Assembly (NCBI GenBank): GCA_903903975.1
Contig: CAIVAS010000144.1
Span: 1 to 32,763 of the forward strand
Direction: 5' to 3'
DNA: 32,763 nucleotides
Source: an uncultured Burkholderiales bacterium
GTDB lineage: Bacteria; Pseudomonadota; Gammaproteobacteria; Burkholderiales; Burkholderiaceae_E
Part shown: positions 14,565 to 24,566 of the stretch, piece after piece
Layout of the letters: every line of letters begins with the position of its first letter
Numbering within the stretch: position 1 is the stretch's first letter
Position numbers and translations under genes: made by a program
The notes under the pieces: generated by a model
What the model saw: only the letters and a program-made list of their open reading frames with translations
Told to the model about the DNA's origin: nothing
The model's database searches: none

Positions 14565-16298
14565 ATGGTCCGCCCGGTCAAGCATTCGCGCAATGCGCTG
14601 CTCACCACCAAGCTGTCGGCATGGCGGTCGCGGTTTGTGCTCGGCATGCTGGCCCTGGCCTTCATTGCGCTCGGTCTGCGGGCTTTCTGGCTGCAGGCCT
14701 GGAGCACCGACTTCCTGCAAAAGCAGGGTGCCTCCCGGTATGAGCGCGCCCTCGAGATTCCGGCCAACCGCGGCAAGATCGTTGATCGCACCGGCGCGAT
14801 GCTGGCGACCAGTCTGCCGGCCAAGGCGATCTGGGCCGATGCCGAAGATGTCGATGCGCCGCGTGAAAAGCTCAATGAGCTCGCGAAGCTGCTGTCGATG
14901 GATCGCCGCGAACTCGACCGCAAGCTGGCCGAAGACAAGAACTATGTCTATCTCAAGCGCCAGGTCGACGCCGATGTGGCGGCGAAAGTGGCTGCCCTGA
15001 ACATTCACGGTATCAATCAGCGTAACGAGTACAAGCGACACTATCCCGAGGGCGAGACGGTCGCGCATATCGTCGGCTTCACGAATGTCGAGGATGCCGG
15101 CCAGGAGGGTTTTGAGCTGGCCCAGCAGCAGCGGCTTGCCGGCAAGCCGGGCAGCCGCCGGGTCATCAAGGACAACCTCGGCCGCTTCATCGAGCAGATC
15201 GGTTCGGGACGCGAGCCGCAAGACGGCGCCGACCTGACCTTGTCGATCGACTCGCGCATCCAGTTTCTGGCGTTCAATGCGCTGCGCGATGCGGTGCGCG
15301 AACACCGTGCCAAGGCCGGCGCGGTGGTGGTGGTCGATGTTCAGACCGGCGAGGTGCTCGCGCTGTCGAACTGGCCGACCTACGATCCGAACAACCGCGG
15401 GCAGCTCACCGGTGCGCAGTTGCGCAACCGGGTCATTACCGACACCTACGAGCCGGGCTCGACCATGAAGCCCTTCGCAATTGCGATGGCGCTCGAGGCG
15501 GGCAAGATCAAGCCGACCACCATCATCGAGACTGCCCCCGGCAAGCTCACCATCGGGACCGCCACCATCGGTGATGCGCATCCACACGGCGCGCTCACGG
15601 TTGAGCAGGTGCTCCAGAAGTCTTCGAATGTCGGGACGGTCAAGATCGCCCTGCAGCTGCCGCCGCAAAAAATGTGGGAGGGCCTCACCTCGGTGGGCTT
15701 TGGCCAGGCGCCGCAGATCGGCTTTCCGGGCACCGTATCGGGCCGAGTGCGGCCCTACAAGAACTGGAAGCCGATTGAACAGGCGACCATGTCCTATGGT
15801 CATGGCATTTCGGTGTCGCTGATCCAGATGGCGCGTGCCTACACCGTCTTTGCCCGCGACGGCGAAGTGATTCCGCTCACCATGACCCGCACCGATGGCC
15901 CCGCGACCGGGGTGCAGGTCTTCAAGCCCGAGACCGCTCAGGCGGTGCGCAAGATGCTTGAGATGGCCGCCGGGCCTCAGGGCACGGCACCGCTGGCCCA
16001 GATATCGGGATATCGGGTGGGCGGCAAGACCGGCACCGCCTACAAGCAGGAAAACGGCGGCTACCAGACCAACAAATACATCGCGTCTTTCGTCGGTTTT
16101 GCCCCGGTCTCCAAGCCCCGCGTTGTCGTGGCAGTGATGATCGACGAGCCGTCGGCCGGCAAGCACTACGGCGGTGAGGTGGCCGCACCGATCTTTGCGC
16201 GCATCACCAGCGAGACGCTGCGGGCGCTGCGGGTCGCGCCCGATGCACCCTTTGCCACCCTGATCCAGCCGGTCGAGCCGGTGCGGGAGAGCTTGTGA
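14565..16298 (+). CDS. ftsI: Septal peptidoglycan transpeptidase (PBP3)
   Basis: Cross-links septal peptidoglycan as the partner of FtsW. It has 577 residues from the ATG at 14565, one base after the ftsL stop. It has a short cytoplasmic start, one membrane helix (FVLGMLALAFIALGLRAFWLQ), and the PBP dimerisation region beginning RGKIVDRTGAMLA. The three active-site motifs of the transpeptidase domain are intact: S299-T-M-K, S353-S-N and K488-T-G-T. The open frame extends upstream to 14511 inside ftsL, but the family N-terminus and operon spacing support 14565. The stop overlaps the murE start. Confidence 0.97.
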   Translation: MVRPVKHSRNALLTTKLSAWRSRFVLGMLALAFIALGLRAFWLQAWSTDFLQKQGASRYERALEIPANRGKIVDRTGAMLATSLPAKAIWADAEDVDAPREKLNELAKLLSMDRRELDRKLAEDKNYVYLKRQVDADVAAKVAALNIHGINQRNEYKRHYPEGETVAHIVGFTNVEDAGQEGFELAQQQRLAGKPGSRRVIKDNLGRFIEQIGSGREPQDGADLTLSIDSRIQFLAFNALRDAVREHRAKAGAVVVVDVQTGEVLALSNWPTYDPNNRGQLTGAQLRNRVITDTYEPGSTMKPFAIAMALEAGKIKPTTIIETAPGKLTIGTATIGDAHPHGALTVEQVLQKSSNVGTVKIALQLPPQKMWEGLTSVGFGQAPQIGFPGTVSGRVRPYKNWKPIEQATMSYGHGISVSLIQMARAYTVFARDGEVIPLTMTRTDGPATGVQVFKPETAQAVRKMLEMAAGPQGTAPLAQISGYRVGGKTGTAYKQENGGYQTNKYIASFVGFAPVSKPRVVVAVMIDEPSAGKHYGGEVAAPIFARITSETLRALRVAPDAPFATLIQPVEPVRESL

Positions 16299-17899
16299 GC
16301 GAGGCCCTTGCCACCTCGCAGGACGAGGCACGAGAGATCGCCGGCTGGCTGCGCGCGGTGCTGCCCAAGGGCGCGGCACTCGTTGCCGACAGCCGTGCGG
16401 TGACGCCGGGCGATGCGTTTTTTGCCTATCCCGGGGAGCAGGCCGACGGCCGGCGCTTCGTCGATCAGGCCATCGCGCGTGGCGCAGCCGCGATCGTCGC
16501 TGAGCCGGGTGAGGTTGGCGCGATCTTCGCCGAGCGTGATGGCAGCAACGCGGTACCGCGGCGCGATGTCGCCGGTCTGAAGCGGGCCTGTGGGCCGATC
16601 GCTGATGTCTATCACGGCCATCCCACTGCCGGCCTTGAAGTGGTTGCGGTCACCGGGACCAATGGCAAGACCAGTTGCAGTCATTGGATCGCGCAGGGCC
16701 TGCAGGGTCTGGGCCGCCCCTGCTCGGTGATCGGCACGCTGGGCGCAGGCCGCGCCGCGACGCTCGAGCACACCGGCCTCACCACGCCCGATGCCCTCGG
16801 GATGCAGGCGCTTTTTGCGCGCTTTGCCAGGGAGGGAGATCAGGCGGTCGCGATCGAGGCGTCCTCGATCGGGCTGCATCAGCATCGGCTCGACGGCACG
16901 CGGATCGCGGTCGCGGTGTACACCAACCTCACCCGCGATCATCTCGACTATCACGGCAGTATGCAGGCCTATGCCGACGCCAAGGCGATGCTCTTCGGAT
17001 GGCCGGATCTGCGCGCAGCCATCGTCAATCTCGACGATCCGTGGCACACCGAGATGCTCGCGGCGGTCGCGCCCGGCGTGATGCGGATCGGCTATCGGAT
17101 CGGGTCGGCGACCGATGACCCGGCGAGCGACGGTTCGAGCGGGGGCCTGAGTGATGCCGTGAGCGACGCCGCAAGCAGCAAGGTCGATCGCATGCTGATC
17201 GCCCGCGCGATCGAGCCCGATCTTGCCGGCATGCGCATCGAGCTCGACGGCCACTGGGGCTGCCGCTCGATTGTCACGCCGCTGCTGGGTCGCTTCAATG
17301 TCGCCAATCTGCTGGCGGTCATCGCAACCTGGCTGGCGCTGGAGGTGTCTTTCGAGGCGGCGATCGCCCAGGCGCTCGCCTTGCAGCCGGTGCCGGGAAG
17401 GCTGCAGCCGGTGACTGGTTCGGACGGCCGCTTGCCGCTCGCCGTGGTCGACTATGCCCATACGCCCGATGCCCTGGCTAATGCGCTGGCCGCACTGCGC
17501 CCGGTCGCGCAGCGGCGCGGCGGCCTGCTCTGGTGCGTGTTTGGTGCCGGCGGTGACCGTGATCCCGGCAAGCGCCCGCTGATGGCTGCGGTGGTCGAGG
17601 GGCTGGCCGATCGCGTGGTGCTGACCAGCGACAATCCGCGCAGCGAATCGCCCGAGTCGATTCTCGATGCCGTGCAGGCCGGCTTGAATCGGGCGCCGGC
17701 ACTGCGCGAGGGCGATCGGGCCGCGGCCATTCGCCGCGTTATCGCCCAGGCCGATGCCAGCGACGTGGTGCTGATCGCCGGCAAAGGGCATGAGTCCTAT
17801 CAGGAGATCGCCGGCGTGCGCCATCCCTTCGACGATGTCGAACAGGCTGCGCTGGCGCTGTCGCGTCGATCCAATATCGGGGGTGCACGCGGTGTTTGA
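16295..17899 (+). CDS. murE: UDP-MurNAc-Ala-Glu:meso-diaminopimelate ligase
   Basis: Adds the third residue of the peptidoglycan stem peptide, in the cytosol. It has 534 residues. The ATP loop is TGTNGKTS (about residues 119-126). EASSIGLHQHRLDG and NLTRDHLDYHGSM are family motifs, and VDYAHTPDALANAL and GAGGDRDPGKRPLM mark the C-terminal domain. The motif D446-N-P-R is the known signature for meso-diaminopimelate as substrate. The GTG start overlaps the ftsI stop by four bases. A Ser/Asp/Ala-rich segment at about residues 270-298 looks like an extra surface loop and probably explains the length slightly above the usual 490-510. Confidence 0.97.
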   Translation: MSEALATSQDEAREIAGWLRAVLPKGAALVADSRAVTPGDAFFAYPGEQADGRRFVDQAIARGAAAIVAEPGEVGAIFAERDGSNAVPRRDVAGLKRACGPIADVYHGHPTAGLEVVAVTGTNGKTSCSHWIAQGLQGLGRPCSVIGTLGAGRAATLEHTGLTTPDALGMQALFARFAREGDQAVAIEASSIGLHQHRLDGTRIAVAVYTNLTRDHLDYHGSMQAYADAKAMLFGWPDLRAAIVNLDDPWHTEMLAAVAPGVMRIGYRIGSATDDPASDGSSGGLSDAVSDAASSKVDRMLIARAIEPDLAGMRIELDGHWGCRSIVTPLLGRFNVANLLAVIATWLALEVSFEAAIAQALALQPVPGRLQPVTGSDGRLPLAVVDYAHTPDALANALAALRPVAQRRGGLLWCVFGAGGDRDPGKRPLMAAVVEGLADRVVLTSDNPRSESPESILDAVQAGLNRAPALREGDRAAAIRRVIAQADASDVVLIAGKGHESYQEIAGVRHPFDDVEQAALALSRRSNIGGARGV

Positions 17900-19265
17900 C
17901 CTGCACGAGGCCCTCGACTGGCTGGGCGACGCCCGCCTCATTGCGCCCAATCCCGGTCTGACCCTCACCGGCGTGTCGACCGACACCCGCACTGTGCGTC
18001 AGGGCGAACTCTTCGTGGCGCTGCGCGGCGATCGTTTCGATGCCCACGATTTTGTCGATCAGGCAATCGATGCCGGCGCTGCCGCCCTGCTGCTCGAGCG
18101 CTGGACCGAGGGCGCTCGCGCCCCCGCGATCATGGTCGAGGACAGCATGCGGGCGCTGGGCGAGATCGCACTCGGATGGCGTCGCCGCTTTCAACTGCCT
18201 GTCATTGCGGTGACCGGCAGCAACGGCAAGACCACGGTCAAGGAGATGATCGCGTCGATCCTTGCCATCGCCTATGGCGACGCTCACCGCCTGGCGACCC
18301 GCGGCAATCTCAACAACGAGATCGGCGTGCCGCTCACCGTGCTGCGGCTTGACCACACCCATCGGGCGGCGGTCATCGAACTCGGCATGAATCGCCCCGG
18401 CGAGATCGCCTGGCTGGCCCTGCTTGCGCAGCCCACGGTGGCGCTGGTCAACAATGCCCAGCGTGAGCATCAGGAGTTCATGGGCACGGTCGAGGCGACC
18501 GCCCGCGAAAATGGCGCGGTCATCACCGCCCTGGCTGCCGATGGCGTGGCGGTGTTCCCGGCCGACGACGAGCACACCGCACTGTGGCGCGGGCTTGCCG
18601 GCACGCGACGGTGCATCGAATTCGGTCTGCTGCCACAGGCGCAGGTGCATGCCGCGGCCAGTGCAATGCCTGACGATTTCGAGATGGTCATCGATGGCCG
18701 GTCGGTGACAGTCAGGCTGGCGATCGACGGCCGCCACAATGTTCGCAATGCGCTGGCCGCGGCCGCCTGCTGCCATGCGATCGGCCTGTCAGACGACCAG
18801 ATCGCCCGCGGTCTGGCCGCGTTTCGACCTGCGCCAGGGCGACTGCGCCGGATGACCGCAATCGGTGGCGCGACCCTGATCGACGACAGCTACAACGCCA
18901 ATCCCGATTCGGTTCGCGCGGCGATCGACGTCCTGGCAACGCTTGGGGGCGTGCGCGTGCTGGTGCTTGGCGACATGGGCGAAGTCGGTGACCAGGGGCC
19001 GCAGTTTCATGCCGAGGTTGGCGACTATGCCCGCGAACGGGGCCTCGAGCATCTGCTCGCCCTGGGCTCGGCCTGCGCGGGCACGGTGGCTGCCTATGGT
19101 GACAGAGGCGAGCATTTCGATTCGATCGATTCGCTGTGCGCCCGCGCCGTTGCGCTGGCCTCGGTGGGCGCCACGATCTTGGTGAAGGGATCGCGGTCGA
19201 TGCGCATGGAGCGGGTCGTCCAGGTCCTCGCCGGCACCACGGCCACGCCCGCAGGACACCACTGA
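17892..19265 (+). CDS. murF: UDP-MurNAc-tripeptide:D-Ala-D-Ala ligase
   Basis: Adds D-Ala-D-Ala to complete the UDP-MurNAc-pentapeptide. It has 457 residues (E. coli 452). Motifs are [18 protein letters not shown] in domain 1, the ATP loop [46 protein letters not shown], and in domain 3 [16 protein letters not shown] and [12 protein letters not shown]. The start is a GTG at 17892, eight bases after GGGGG (17879-17883), overlapping the end of murE by eight bases. Another GTG at 17883 is in frame and would add three residues. Longer upstream extensions lie inside murE and are not conserved-looking. Confidence 0.96.
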   Translation: MFDLHEALDWLGDARLIAPNPGLTLTGVSTDTRTVRQGELFVALRGDRFDAHDFVDQAIDAGAAALLLERWTEGARAPAIMVEDSMRALGEIALGWRRRFQLPVIAVTGSNGKTTVKEMIASILAIAYGDAHRLATRGNLNNEIGVPLTVLRLDHTHRAAVIELGMNRPGEIAWLALLAQPTVALVNNAQREHQEFMGTVEATARENGAVITALAADGVAVFPADDEHTALWRGLAGTRRCIEFGLLPQAQVHAAASAMPDDFEMVIDGRSVTVRLAIDGRHNVRNALAAAACCHAIGLSDDQIARGLAAFRPAPGRLRRMTAIGGATLIDDSYNANPDSVRAAIDVLATLGGVRVLVLGDMGEVGDQGPQFHAEVGDYARERGLEHLLALGSACAGTVAAYGDRGEHFDSIDSLCARAVALASVGATILVKGSRSMRMERVVQVLAGTTATPAGHH

Positions 19266-20434
19266 TGCTGCTCGAACTCGCCCAATGGCTGTCCCGCGAC
19301 CAGCGATTTTTCGCGGTCTTCAACTACATCACCCTGCGCGCGGTGCTGGCGACCCTGACCGCCCTGGCGATCGGCCTCTTTGCCGGACCCTGGCTGATCC
19401 GCAAACTCGCGCAGATGAAAATCGGACAGGCGGTTCGCACCGACGGGCCGCAGACCCATCTGGCCAAATCGGGCACACCGACCATGGGTGGCGCGCTGAT
19501 TCTGGTCGGCGTCGGTTTCGCCACCCTGCTGTGGGCGGATCTGAGCAATCGCTTCATCTGGGCGGTGCTGCTGGTGACGCTCGGTTTTGGCGCGGTCGGC
19601 TGGGTGGATGATTACCGCAAGGTGGTGCATCGCAATCCGAAGGGACTGTCGGCCGGCGCCAAGTATTTCTGGCAGTCGGTGATCGGGCTGGTGGCCGCGA
19701 TCTATCTCGCCTTTGCCGTGCCGGCCGCCTCCAACGCCGATGTGCTGGCTCTGGCGCTGCAATGGTTTCGCTCCGGCTTCGACATCGACCTGCCGCAGCG
19801 AGCCGATCTGATCGTGCCGTTTTTCAAGACGATTTCCTATCCGCTGGGCGTGCTCGGATTCATCGTCCTGACTTACTTCGTGATCGTTGGTACCAGCAAT
19901 GCGGTCAATCTCACCGACGGCGCCGATGGGCTGGCGATCATGCCGTCGGTGCTGGTTGCCTCGGCGCTCGGTCTATTCGCCTATGTGACCGGCAATGCGG
20001 TCTTTGCGAAATACCTGCTGATTCCCTATGTGCCCGGTGCCGGCGAGCTGATCGTCTTTTGCGGCGCGATCGCCGGGGCCGGACTGGCCTTTCTGTGGTT
20101 CAACGCCTATCCCGCCCAGGTCTTCATGGGCGATGTCGGCGCACTCGCGCTGGGCGGCGCGCTCGGCACGGTCGCGGTCATCGTGCGCCAGGAAATCGTG
20201 CTCTTCATCATGGGCGGCGTCTTCGTGGCTGAAACCATCTCGGTGATGCTGCAGGTGGGCTACTTCAAGTACACCAAGCGTCGCTACGGCGTTGGCAAGC
20301 GGATCTTCAGGATGGCGCCGCTGCACCATCACTTCGAGGTCGGCGGGGTCAAGGAATCGCAGGTGGTGGTCCGCTTCTGGATCGTGACCATGATGCTGGT
20401 CCTCGTCGGCCTGTCGACTCTCAAACTGCGCTAG
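19265..20434 (+). CDS. mraY: Phospho-MurNAc-pentapeptide transferase (MraY)
   Basis: Membrane enzyme that moves phospho-MurNAc-pentapeptide onto undecaprenyl phosphate to form lipid I. It has 389 residues and about ten membrane helices. Conserved sites are [13 protein letters not shown], the aspartate pair in [40 protein letters not shown] and [13 protein letters not shown]. The ATG at 19265 shares its A with the murF stop (TGATG), indicating coupling. The length is slightly above E. coli MraY (360). The extra residues fall mainly in the loop around residues 155-185, as in other betaproteobacteria. Confidence 0.97.
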   Translation: MLLELAQWLSRDQRFFAVFNYITLRAVLATLTALAIGLFAGPWLIRKLAQMKIGQAVRTDGPQTHLAKSGTPTMGGALILVGVGFATLLWADLSNRFIWAVLLVTLGFGAVGWVDDYRKVVHRNPKGLSAGAKYFWQSVIGLVAAIYLAFAVPAASNADVLALALQWFRSGFDIDLPQRADLIVPFFKTISYPLGVLGFIVLTYFVIVGTSNAVNLTDGADGLAIMPSVLVASALGLFAYVTGNAVFAKYLLIPYVPGAGELIVFCGAIAGAGLAFLWFNAYPAQVFMGDVGALALGGALGTVAVIVRQEIVLFIMGGVFVAETISVMLQVGYFKYTKRRYGVGKRIFRMAPLHHHFEVGGVKESQVVVRFWIVTMMLVLVGLSTLKLR

Positions 20435-20437
20435 GCC

Positions 20438-22264
20438 ATGACGACCATGAACGACGCGCCGCTGTCACCTGATGACGACCTGCCCGAGGAGCTGAATGCG
20501 GGCCTGCATGAAGGCGTCATCGAAGCTGCCACCGACGGTGCCCTGGCGGGTTCAACCGACAGCGACGGCGAAGCTGCCATCGACGGTTCAACCGACAGCG
20601 AGCCTGCCCTCGCGTCTGTGCCGGTCATGCCGTCGGGGCCGTCCGCCGCCGAGATGGCCGCCGAGGCCGCTGCCGCTCGCGCCGCGGCCCTCGATGCCGC
20701 GATGAGCGAACGCGACCCGTCGATGCTCGGCCGCTCGGTGCTGGTCGTGGGCTTGGGTGAGTCCGGGCTGGCCATGGCCCGATGGGCAAGCCTGTGCGGT
20801 GCGCAGGTGACGGTCGTCGACAGCCGCGAGGCGCCGCCGCAGCTTGCCACGCTGCAAAGCGCCTGCCCCGAGGCCCGCTTCGTCGGCGGCACGCTGGCGC
20901 CCTCGCTGCTCGAGGGCGTGACGCTTGCGGCCTGGAGTCAGGGTCTGTCACCGACCCTGGGCGCGGCCGCCCCGCTTCACGAGGCCGCCCGCGCCGCCGG
21001 CATCCCGGTCTGGGGCGAGCTTGAATTCTTCGCGCGCGAGATCGCCCGACTGAGTGCCGCAGGCAATCTGGCCAAGGTGATCGCGATCACCGGCACCAAT
21101 GGCAAGACCACCACGACACAGCTGGTCGGCCATCTTTGCCGGCAGGCCGGCCGCACGGTGGCGGTCGCCGGCAATATCAGCCCGGCGGCGCTCGATGCGC
21201 TGCGCGAGGCAATCGAGGCCCGCGAATTGCCGCAGGTCTGGGTGCTCGAGCTGGCGAGCTATCAGCTGGCATTGGCCGACAGCTTCGTGCCCGATTGCGC
21301 GACCGTCCTGAACCTGACGCAGGACCATCTCGACTGGCATCCCGACATGGCCGACTACCTGGCCGCCAAGCAGCGCATCTACACCGCGGGCAGCCTGTGG
21401 GTCTTTAACCGCGACGATCCGCTGACCCTGCCGGGCGCGACGCTGCAGGCGCCGGTGCTTGTGCCGAAGCCCGCCATGACCAAGGCGGCAGCGGCTGCAG
21501 CCGCAAAAGCAGCGGCCGCAGCGCCAGTGCAGCCGAGCGTGTCCTTTGGTCTGGATGCGCCGCGTCTGGCCGGTGACCTCGGGCTGGTGCACGAGGGTGG
21601 GCTGGTCTGGCTGGCCGAAGCGGTGGCCGATGATGCGCCCCCCCTGCGGCGGCGGCGTGATGCCGATCTGCCGGTGCGAGTGCGGCGACTGATGCCGGCC
21701 GACGCCCTGCGCATTCGCGGCGCCCACAATCAGGCCAATGCGCTGGCGGCGATTGCGCTTGCGCGGGCTGCCGGCATCCCGATGGCCGCGATGCTGCATG
21801 GTCTGCGCAGCTATGCCGGTGAGCCGCATCGCTGCGAGCCGGTGCTGATGCACAAGGACATCGAATGGTTCGATGACAGCAAGGGCACGAATGTCGGGGC
21901 ATCTGTGGCCGCGCTGGCCGGTATCGGCAAGCCCTGCGTGCTGATCGCAGGCGGTGATGGCAAGGGTCAGGACTTTGCGCCGCTGGCCGACGCGGTATCG
22001 CACCACGCCGCGGCGGTCCTGCTGATCGGGCGCGATGCGCCCCTGATCCGACAGGCGCTTGCCGACACCGGTGTCCTGATCGAGGACTGCGCCAGCCTCG
22101 AGCAGGCGGTCGAACGGGCCGGGGCGCTGGCGCAACGCGGACAGGCGGTGCTGCTGTCGCCGGCCTGCGCCAGTTTCGACATGTTCCGCAACTACGGTCA
22201 TCGTGCGCAGGTCTTTGTCGATGCCGTCCACCGCCTTGCGCAGGCCGAGGGCCAGCCATGCTGA
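20438..22264 (+). CDS. murD: UDP-MurNAc-L-Ala:D-Glu ligase with unusual N-terminal extension
   Basis: Adds D-glutamate to UDP-MurNAc-L-alanine. It has 608 residues, against about 440 in E. coli. The conserved protein begins near residue 97 ([19 protein letters not shown]). The ATP loop is [18 protein letters not shown], and [14 protein letters not shown] and [15 protein letters not shown] are family motifs. Residues 1-88 are acidic, rich in Ala, Asp, Ser and Glu, with an internal repeat. Residues about 344-372 are an Ala-rich insert ([14 protein letters not shown]). The ATG at 20438 lies three bases after the mraY stop. An internal ATG at 20702 ([10 protein letters not shown]) is the main alternative, but it would leave a 267-base gap in an otherwise gapless operon. 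Confidence 0.93.
   Translation: MTTMNDAPLSPDDDLPEELNAGLHEGVIEAATDGALAGSTDSDGEAAIDGSTDSEPALASVPVMPSGPSAAEMAAEAAAARAAALDAAMSERDPSMLGRSVLVVGLGESGLAMARWASLCGAQVTVVDSREAPPQLATLQSACPEARFVGGTLAPSLLEGVTLAAWSQGLSPTLGAAAPLHEAARAAGIPVWGELEFFAREIARLSAAGNLAKVIAITGTNGKTTTTQLVGHLCRQAGRTVAVAGNISPAALDALREAIEARELPQVWVLELASYQLALADSFVPDCATVLNLTQDHLDWHPDMADYLAAKQRIYTAGSLWVFNRDDPLTLPGATLQAPVLVPKPAMTKAAAAAAAKAAAAAPVQPSVSFGLDAPRLAGDLGLVHEGGLVWLAEAVADDAPPLRRRRDADLPVRVRRLMPADALRIRGAHNQANALAAIALARAAGIPMAAMLHGLRSYAGEPHRCEPVLMHKDIEWFDDSKGTNVGASVAALAGIGKPCVLIAGGDGKGQDFAPLADAVSHHAAAVLLIGRDAPLIRQALADTGVLIEDCASLEQAVERAGALAQRGQAVLLSPACASFDMFRNYGHRAQVFVDAVHRLAQAEGQPC
20522..20601 (+). repeat. Imperfect in-frame duplication inside the murD 5' extension
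   Basis: Two related units lie at 20522-20565 and 20570-20601. Both begin GAAGCTGCCAYCGACGG (17 bases, one difference) and end GGTTCAACCGACAGCGA. Unit 1 contains 12 extra bases in the middle. The offset of 48 bases and the 12-base difference are both multiples of three, so the reading frame is kept. The encoded units are [16 protein letters not shown] and [12 protein letters not shown]. Confidence 0.85.
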
Positions 22265-23493
22265 GCCTCGATTTCGGTCGCACCACGACCGCCGGCGATC
22301 CGCGTCGGCCAGGGCGGGCGGCGACGCGTCCGATCGGTCGCGGCAGTTCGGTCTCGTCGCTGCGTGACTACGATCTGCCGCTGCTCTGGGCCGTGCTGGT
22401 GCTGATGCTCTTCGGTCTGGTGATGGTCTATTCGGCCTCGATCGCGCTGCCCGATTCGGCTCGCTTCTCGAGCCTGCGGACAACGCATCACCTGATGCGG
22501 CACAGCTTTTCGGTCTGTGTCGGACTCACCTGCGGTCTGATCGCCTTTGCGATTCCGATCCAGCGCTGGCAGCGTGCATCGCCCTGGCTCTTCGTGATCG
22601 GACTGATCCTGCTGGCACTGGTGCTGGTGCCCGGGATCGGCAAGGTGGTGCTCGGAGCCCGACGCTGGATCTCGCTTGGCTTCATCAACCTGCAGCCTTC
22701 CGAGCTGATGAAGCTGTTTGTCGTGCTTTATGCCGCCGATTACGCGGTGCGCAAGCAGGATGCGATGCGCAGCTTTCGTCGCGGCTTTGCGCCGATGGCG
22801 GTCTGCATGGCGCTCATCGGGCTGCTGCTGCTGCTCGAGCCCGACCTGGGTGCCTTCATCGTGATCGTCGCGGTCGCCATGGGCCTGCTGTTTCTGGGCG
22901 GCGTGAAGGTCAGGCTCTTCGCCGGCCTGTCGCTCACCATGGTCGCGACCTTCCTCGCGCTGATCTGGGCCTCTCCCTGGCGGCGCGAGCGCATCTTTGC
23001 CTATCTCGATCCCTTCGACGAGAAGAACGCGCTCGGCAAGGGCTATCAGCTGTCGCACTCGCTGATTGCCTTCGGTCGCGGCGAATGGTTCGGCGTGGGA
23101 CTCGGCGCCAGCGTCGAGAAGTGGCATTACCTGCCCGAGGCCCATACCGACTTCCTGCTGGCGGTGATCGGCGAGGAACTCGGTCTGCTCGGCGTGCTCA
23201 CCACCGTCATCCTGTTCTTCTGGATCGTGCGCCGCTGTGTCGAGATCGGCCGTCAGGCGATCGCACTCGAGCGCTTTTTCGCCGGCCTGACCGCGCAGGG
23301 CATCGGTCTGTGGCTCGGTGTGCAGGCTTTCATCAACATGGGCGTGAACCTCGGGCTGCTGCCGACCAAGGGCCTGACACTGCCGCTGATGAGTTATGGC
23401 GGCTCGGGGATCCTGGTCAATTGCGTCGCGGTGGCACTGGTCTTGCGGATCGATTTCGAGAGCCGTCGCATGATGCGCGGGAGTGCGACATGA
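22258..23493 (+). CDS. ftsW: Septal peptidoglycan glycosyltransferase FtsW (SEDS family)
   Basis: Polymerises lipid II at the septum with FtsI as partner. It has 411 residues and about ten membrane helices after a basic cytoplasmic tail of about 38 residues. Signature segments are [49 protein letters not shown], the large periplasmic loop with [45 protein letters not shown] and [15 protein letters not shown]. The ATG at 22258 overlaps the murD stop by seven bases. The stop overlaps the murG start (ATGA). The length is normal for the family. Confidence 0.97.
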   Translation: MLSLDFGRTTTAGDPRRPGRAATRPIGRGSSVSSLRDYDLPLLWAVLVLMLFGLVMVYSASIALPDSARFSSLRTTHHLMRHSFSVCVGLTCGLIAFAIPIQRWQRASPWLFVIGLILLALVLVPGIGKVVLGARRWISLGFINLQPSELMKLFVVLYAADYAVRKQDAMRSFRRGFAPMAVCMALIGLLLLLEPDLGAFIVIVAVAMGLLFLGGVKVRLFAGLSLTMVATFLALIWASPWRRERIFAYLDPFDEKNALGKGYQLSHSLIAFGRGEWFGVGLGASVEKWHYLPEAHTDFLLAVIGEELGLLGVLTTVILFFWIVRRCVEIGRQAIALERFFAGLTAQGIGLWLGVQAFINMGVNLGLLPTKGLTLPLMSYGGSGILVNCVAVALVLRIDFESRRMMRGSAT

Positions 23494-24566
23494 GCCGCAC
23501 GATCCTGATCATGGCGGGCGGCACCGGCGGACACGTCTTTCCCGGTCTCGCGGTGGCCGACGCGATGCGCGAGCGCGCCTGGAAGGTGGTGTGGCTGGGC
23601 AACCCCGGTGGCATGGAGGCCACGCTGGTGCCGCGCCACGATATCCCGATGCAGTGGGTGCGCTTCGGCGGTCTGCGCGGCAAGGGCTGGCTGACCCGGT
23701 TGATGCTGCCGATCAACCTGACCCGGGCCTGCTGGCAGAGCCTGGCCGCGCTTCGAGCGGTGCGCCCGTCGGTGGTGCTCGGCATGGGCGGCTATGTCGC
23801 GTTTCCGGGTGGGTTGATGGCGGCGCTCACCCGCACGCCGCTGGCCATTCATGAGCAGAATTCGGTCGCCGGGCTGACCAACCGGGTCCTCGCAAAACTG
23901 GCTGGCCGGGTCCTGGTGGCCTTTCCGGATGCGCTGGCGGGCGGCCTGTGGAGCGGCAATCCGGTGCGCCGCGAGTTGGCCGCGCTGCCCGATCCGGCAC
24001 TGCGCTACGCTGACCGCACCGGCCCCTTGAGGCTGCTGGTGGTCGGCGGCAGCCTGGGCGCCCAGGCGCTCAACGACGTGGTGCCGCGCGCACTGGCGCT
24101 GCTTGCGCCGCAGCTCAGACCGCAGGTCACGCATCAGAGCGGCCAGCGCCATATCGAGGCCTTGCAGCGTGCTTATCACGAGGCGGGTGTGTCGGCGCAG
24201 ACCGTCGGCTTCATCGACGACATGGCCGCCGCCTATGCGCAGGCCGATCTGGTGATCTGCCGGGCAGGCGCCATGACCGTGGCCGAGGTCGCCGCCGCCG
24301 GCGTGGCCAGCCTCATGATTCCTTATCCCCATGCGGTCGACGATCACCAGACCGCCAACGCCCGCTTCCTGTCTGATCGCGACGCGGCCCTGCTGATTCC
24401 ACAGTCGCAACTCGCGGCACAGTCGCTGGCCGATCTGCTGGCTGGTCTCGATCGCGAGCGCCTGCTGCTGATCGCGCAAAACGCGCGCGCGCTGGCGCGT
24501 CCCGATGCGGCCGCGAGTGTGGCCGATGCCTGCGAGGCGATCGCAAAGCGTTCGAATCCATCATGA
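23490..24566 (+). CDS. murG: UDP-GlcNAc:lipid I N-acetylglucosaminyltransferase
   Basis: Makes lipid II from lipid I on the inner face of the membrane. It has 358 residues (E. coli 355). GT-B fold motifs are the N-terminal glycine loop [48 protein letters not shown], then in the second domain [36 protein letters not shown] and [17 protein letters not shown]. The ATG at 23490 overlaps the ftsW stop by four bases, and the murG stop in turn overlaps the murC start by four. The upstream open frame back to 23085 lies inside ftsW and is not real. Confidence 0.97.
   Translation: MSRTILIMAGGTGGHVFPGLAVADAMRERAWKVVWLGNPGGMEATLVPRHDIPMQWVRFGGLRGKGWLTRLMLPINLTRACWQSLAALRAVRPSVVLGMGGYVAFPGGLMAALTRTPLAIHEQNSVAGLTNRVLAKLAGRVLVAFPDALAGGLWSGNPVRRELAALPDPALRYADRTGPLRLLVVGGSLGAQALNDVVPRALALLAPQLRPQVTHQSGQRHIEALQRAYHEAGVSAQTVGFIDDMAAAYAQADLVICRAGAMTVAEVAAAGVASLMIPYPHAVDDHQTANARFLSDRDAALLIPQSQLAAQSLADLLAGLDRERLLLIAQNARALARPDAAASVADACEAIAKRSNPS

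Noticed and set aside
14466-17992. Very long open frames on the minus strand opposite ftsI and murE
   Set aside because: They arise from the high GC content and codon pattern of the plus-strand genes. Their predicted proteins are Arg/Gly/His-rich without recognisable domains, and they lie entirely across strongly conserved plus-strand genes.
20702-20704. Internal ATG as the true start of murD
   Set aside because: It has no ribosome site and would leave a 267-base gap after mraY, while the upstream frame stays open and carries a frame-preserving duplication. Kept as an alternative rather than the call.
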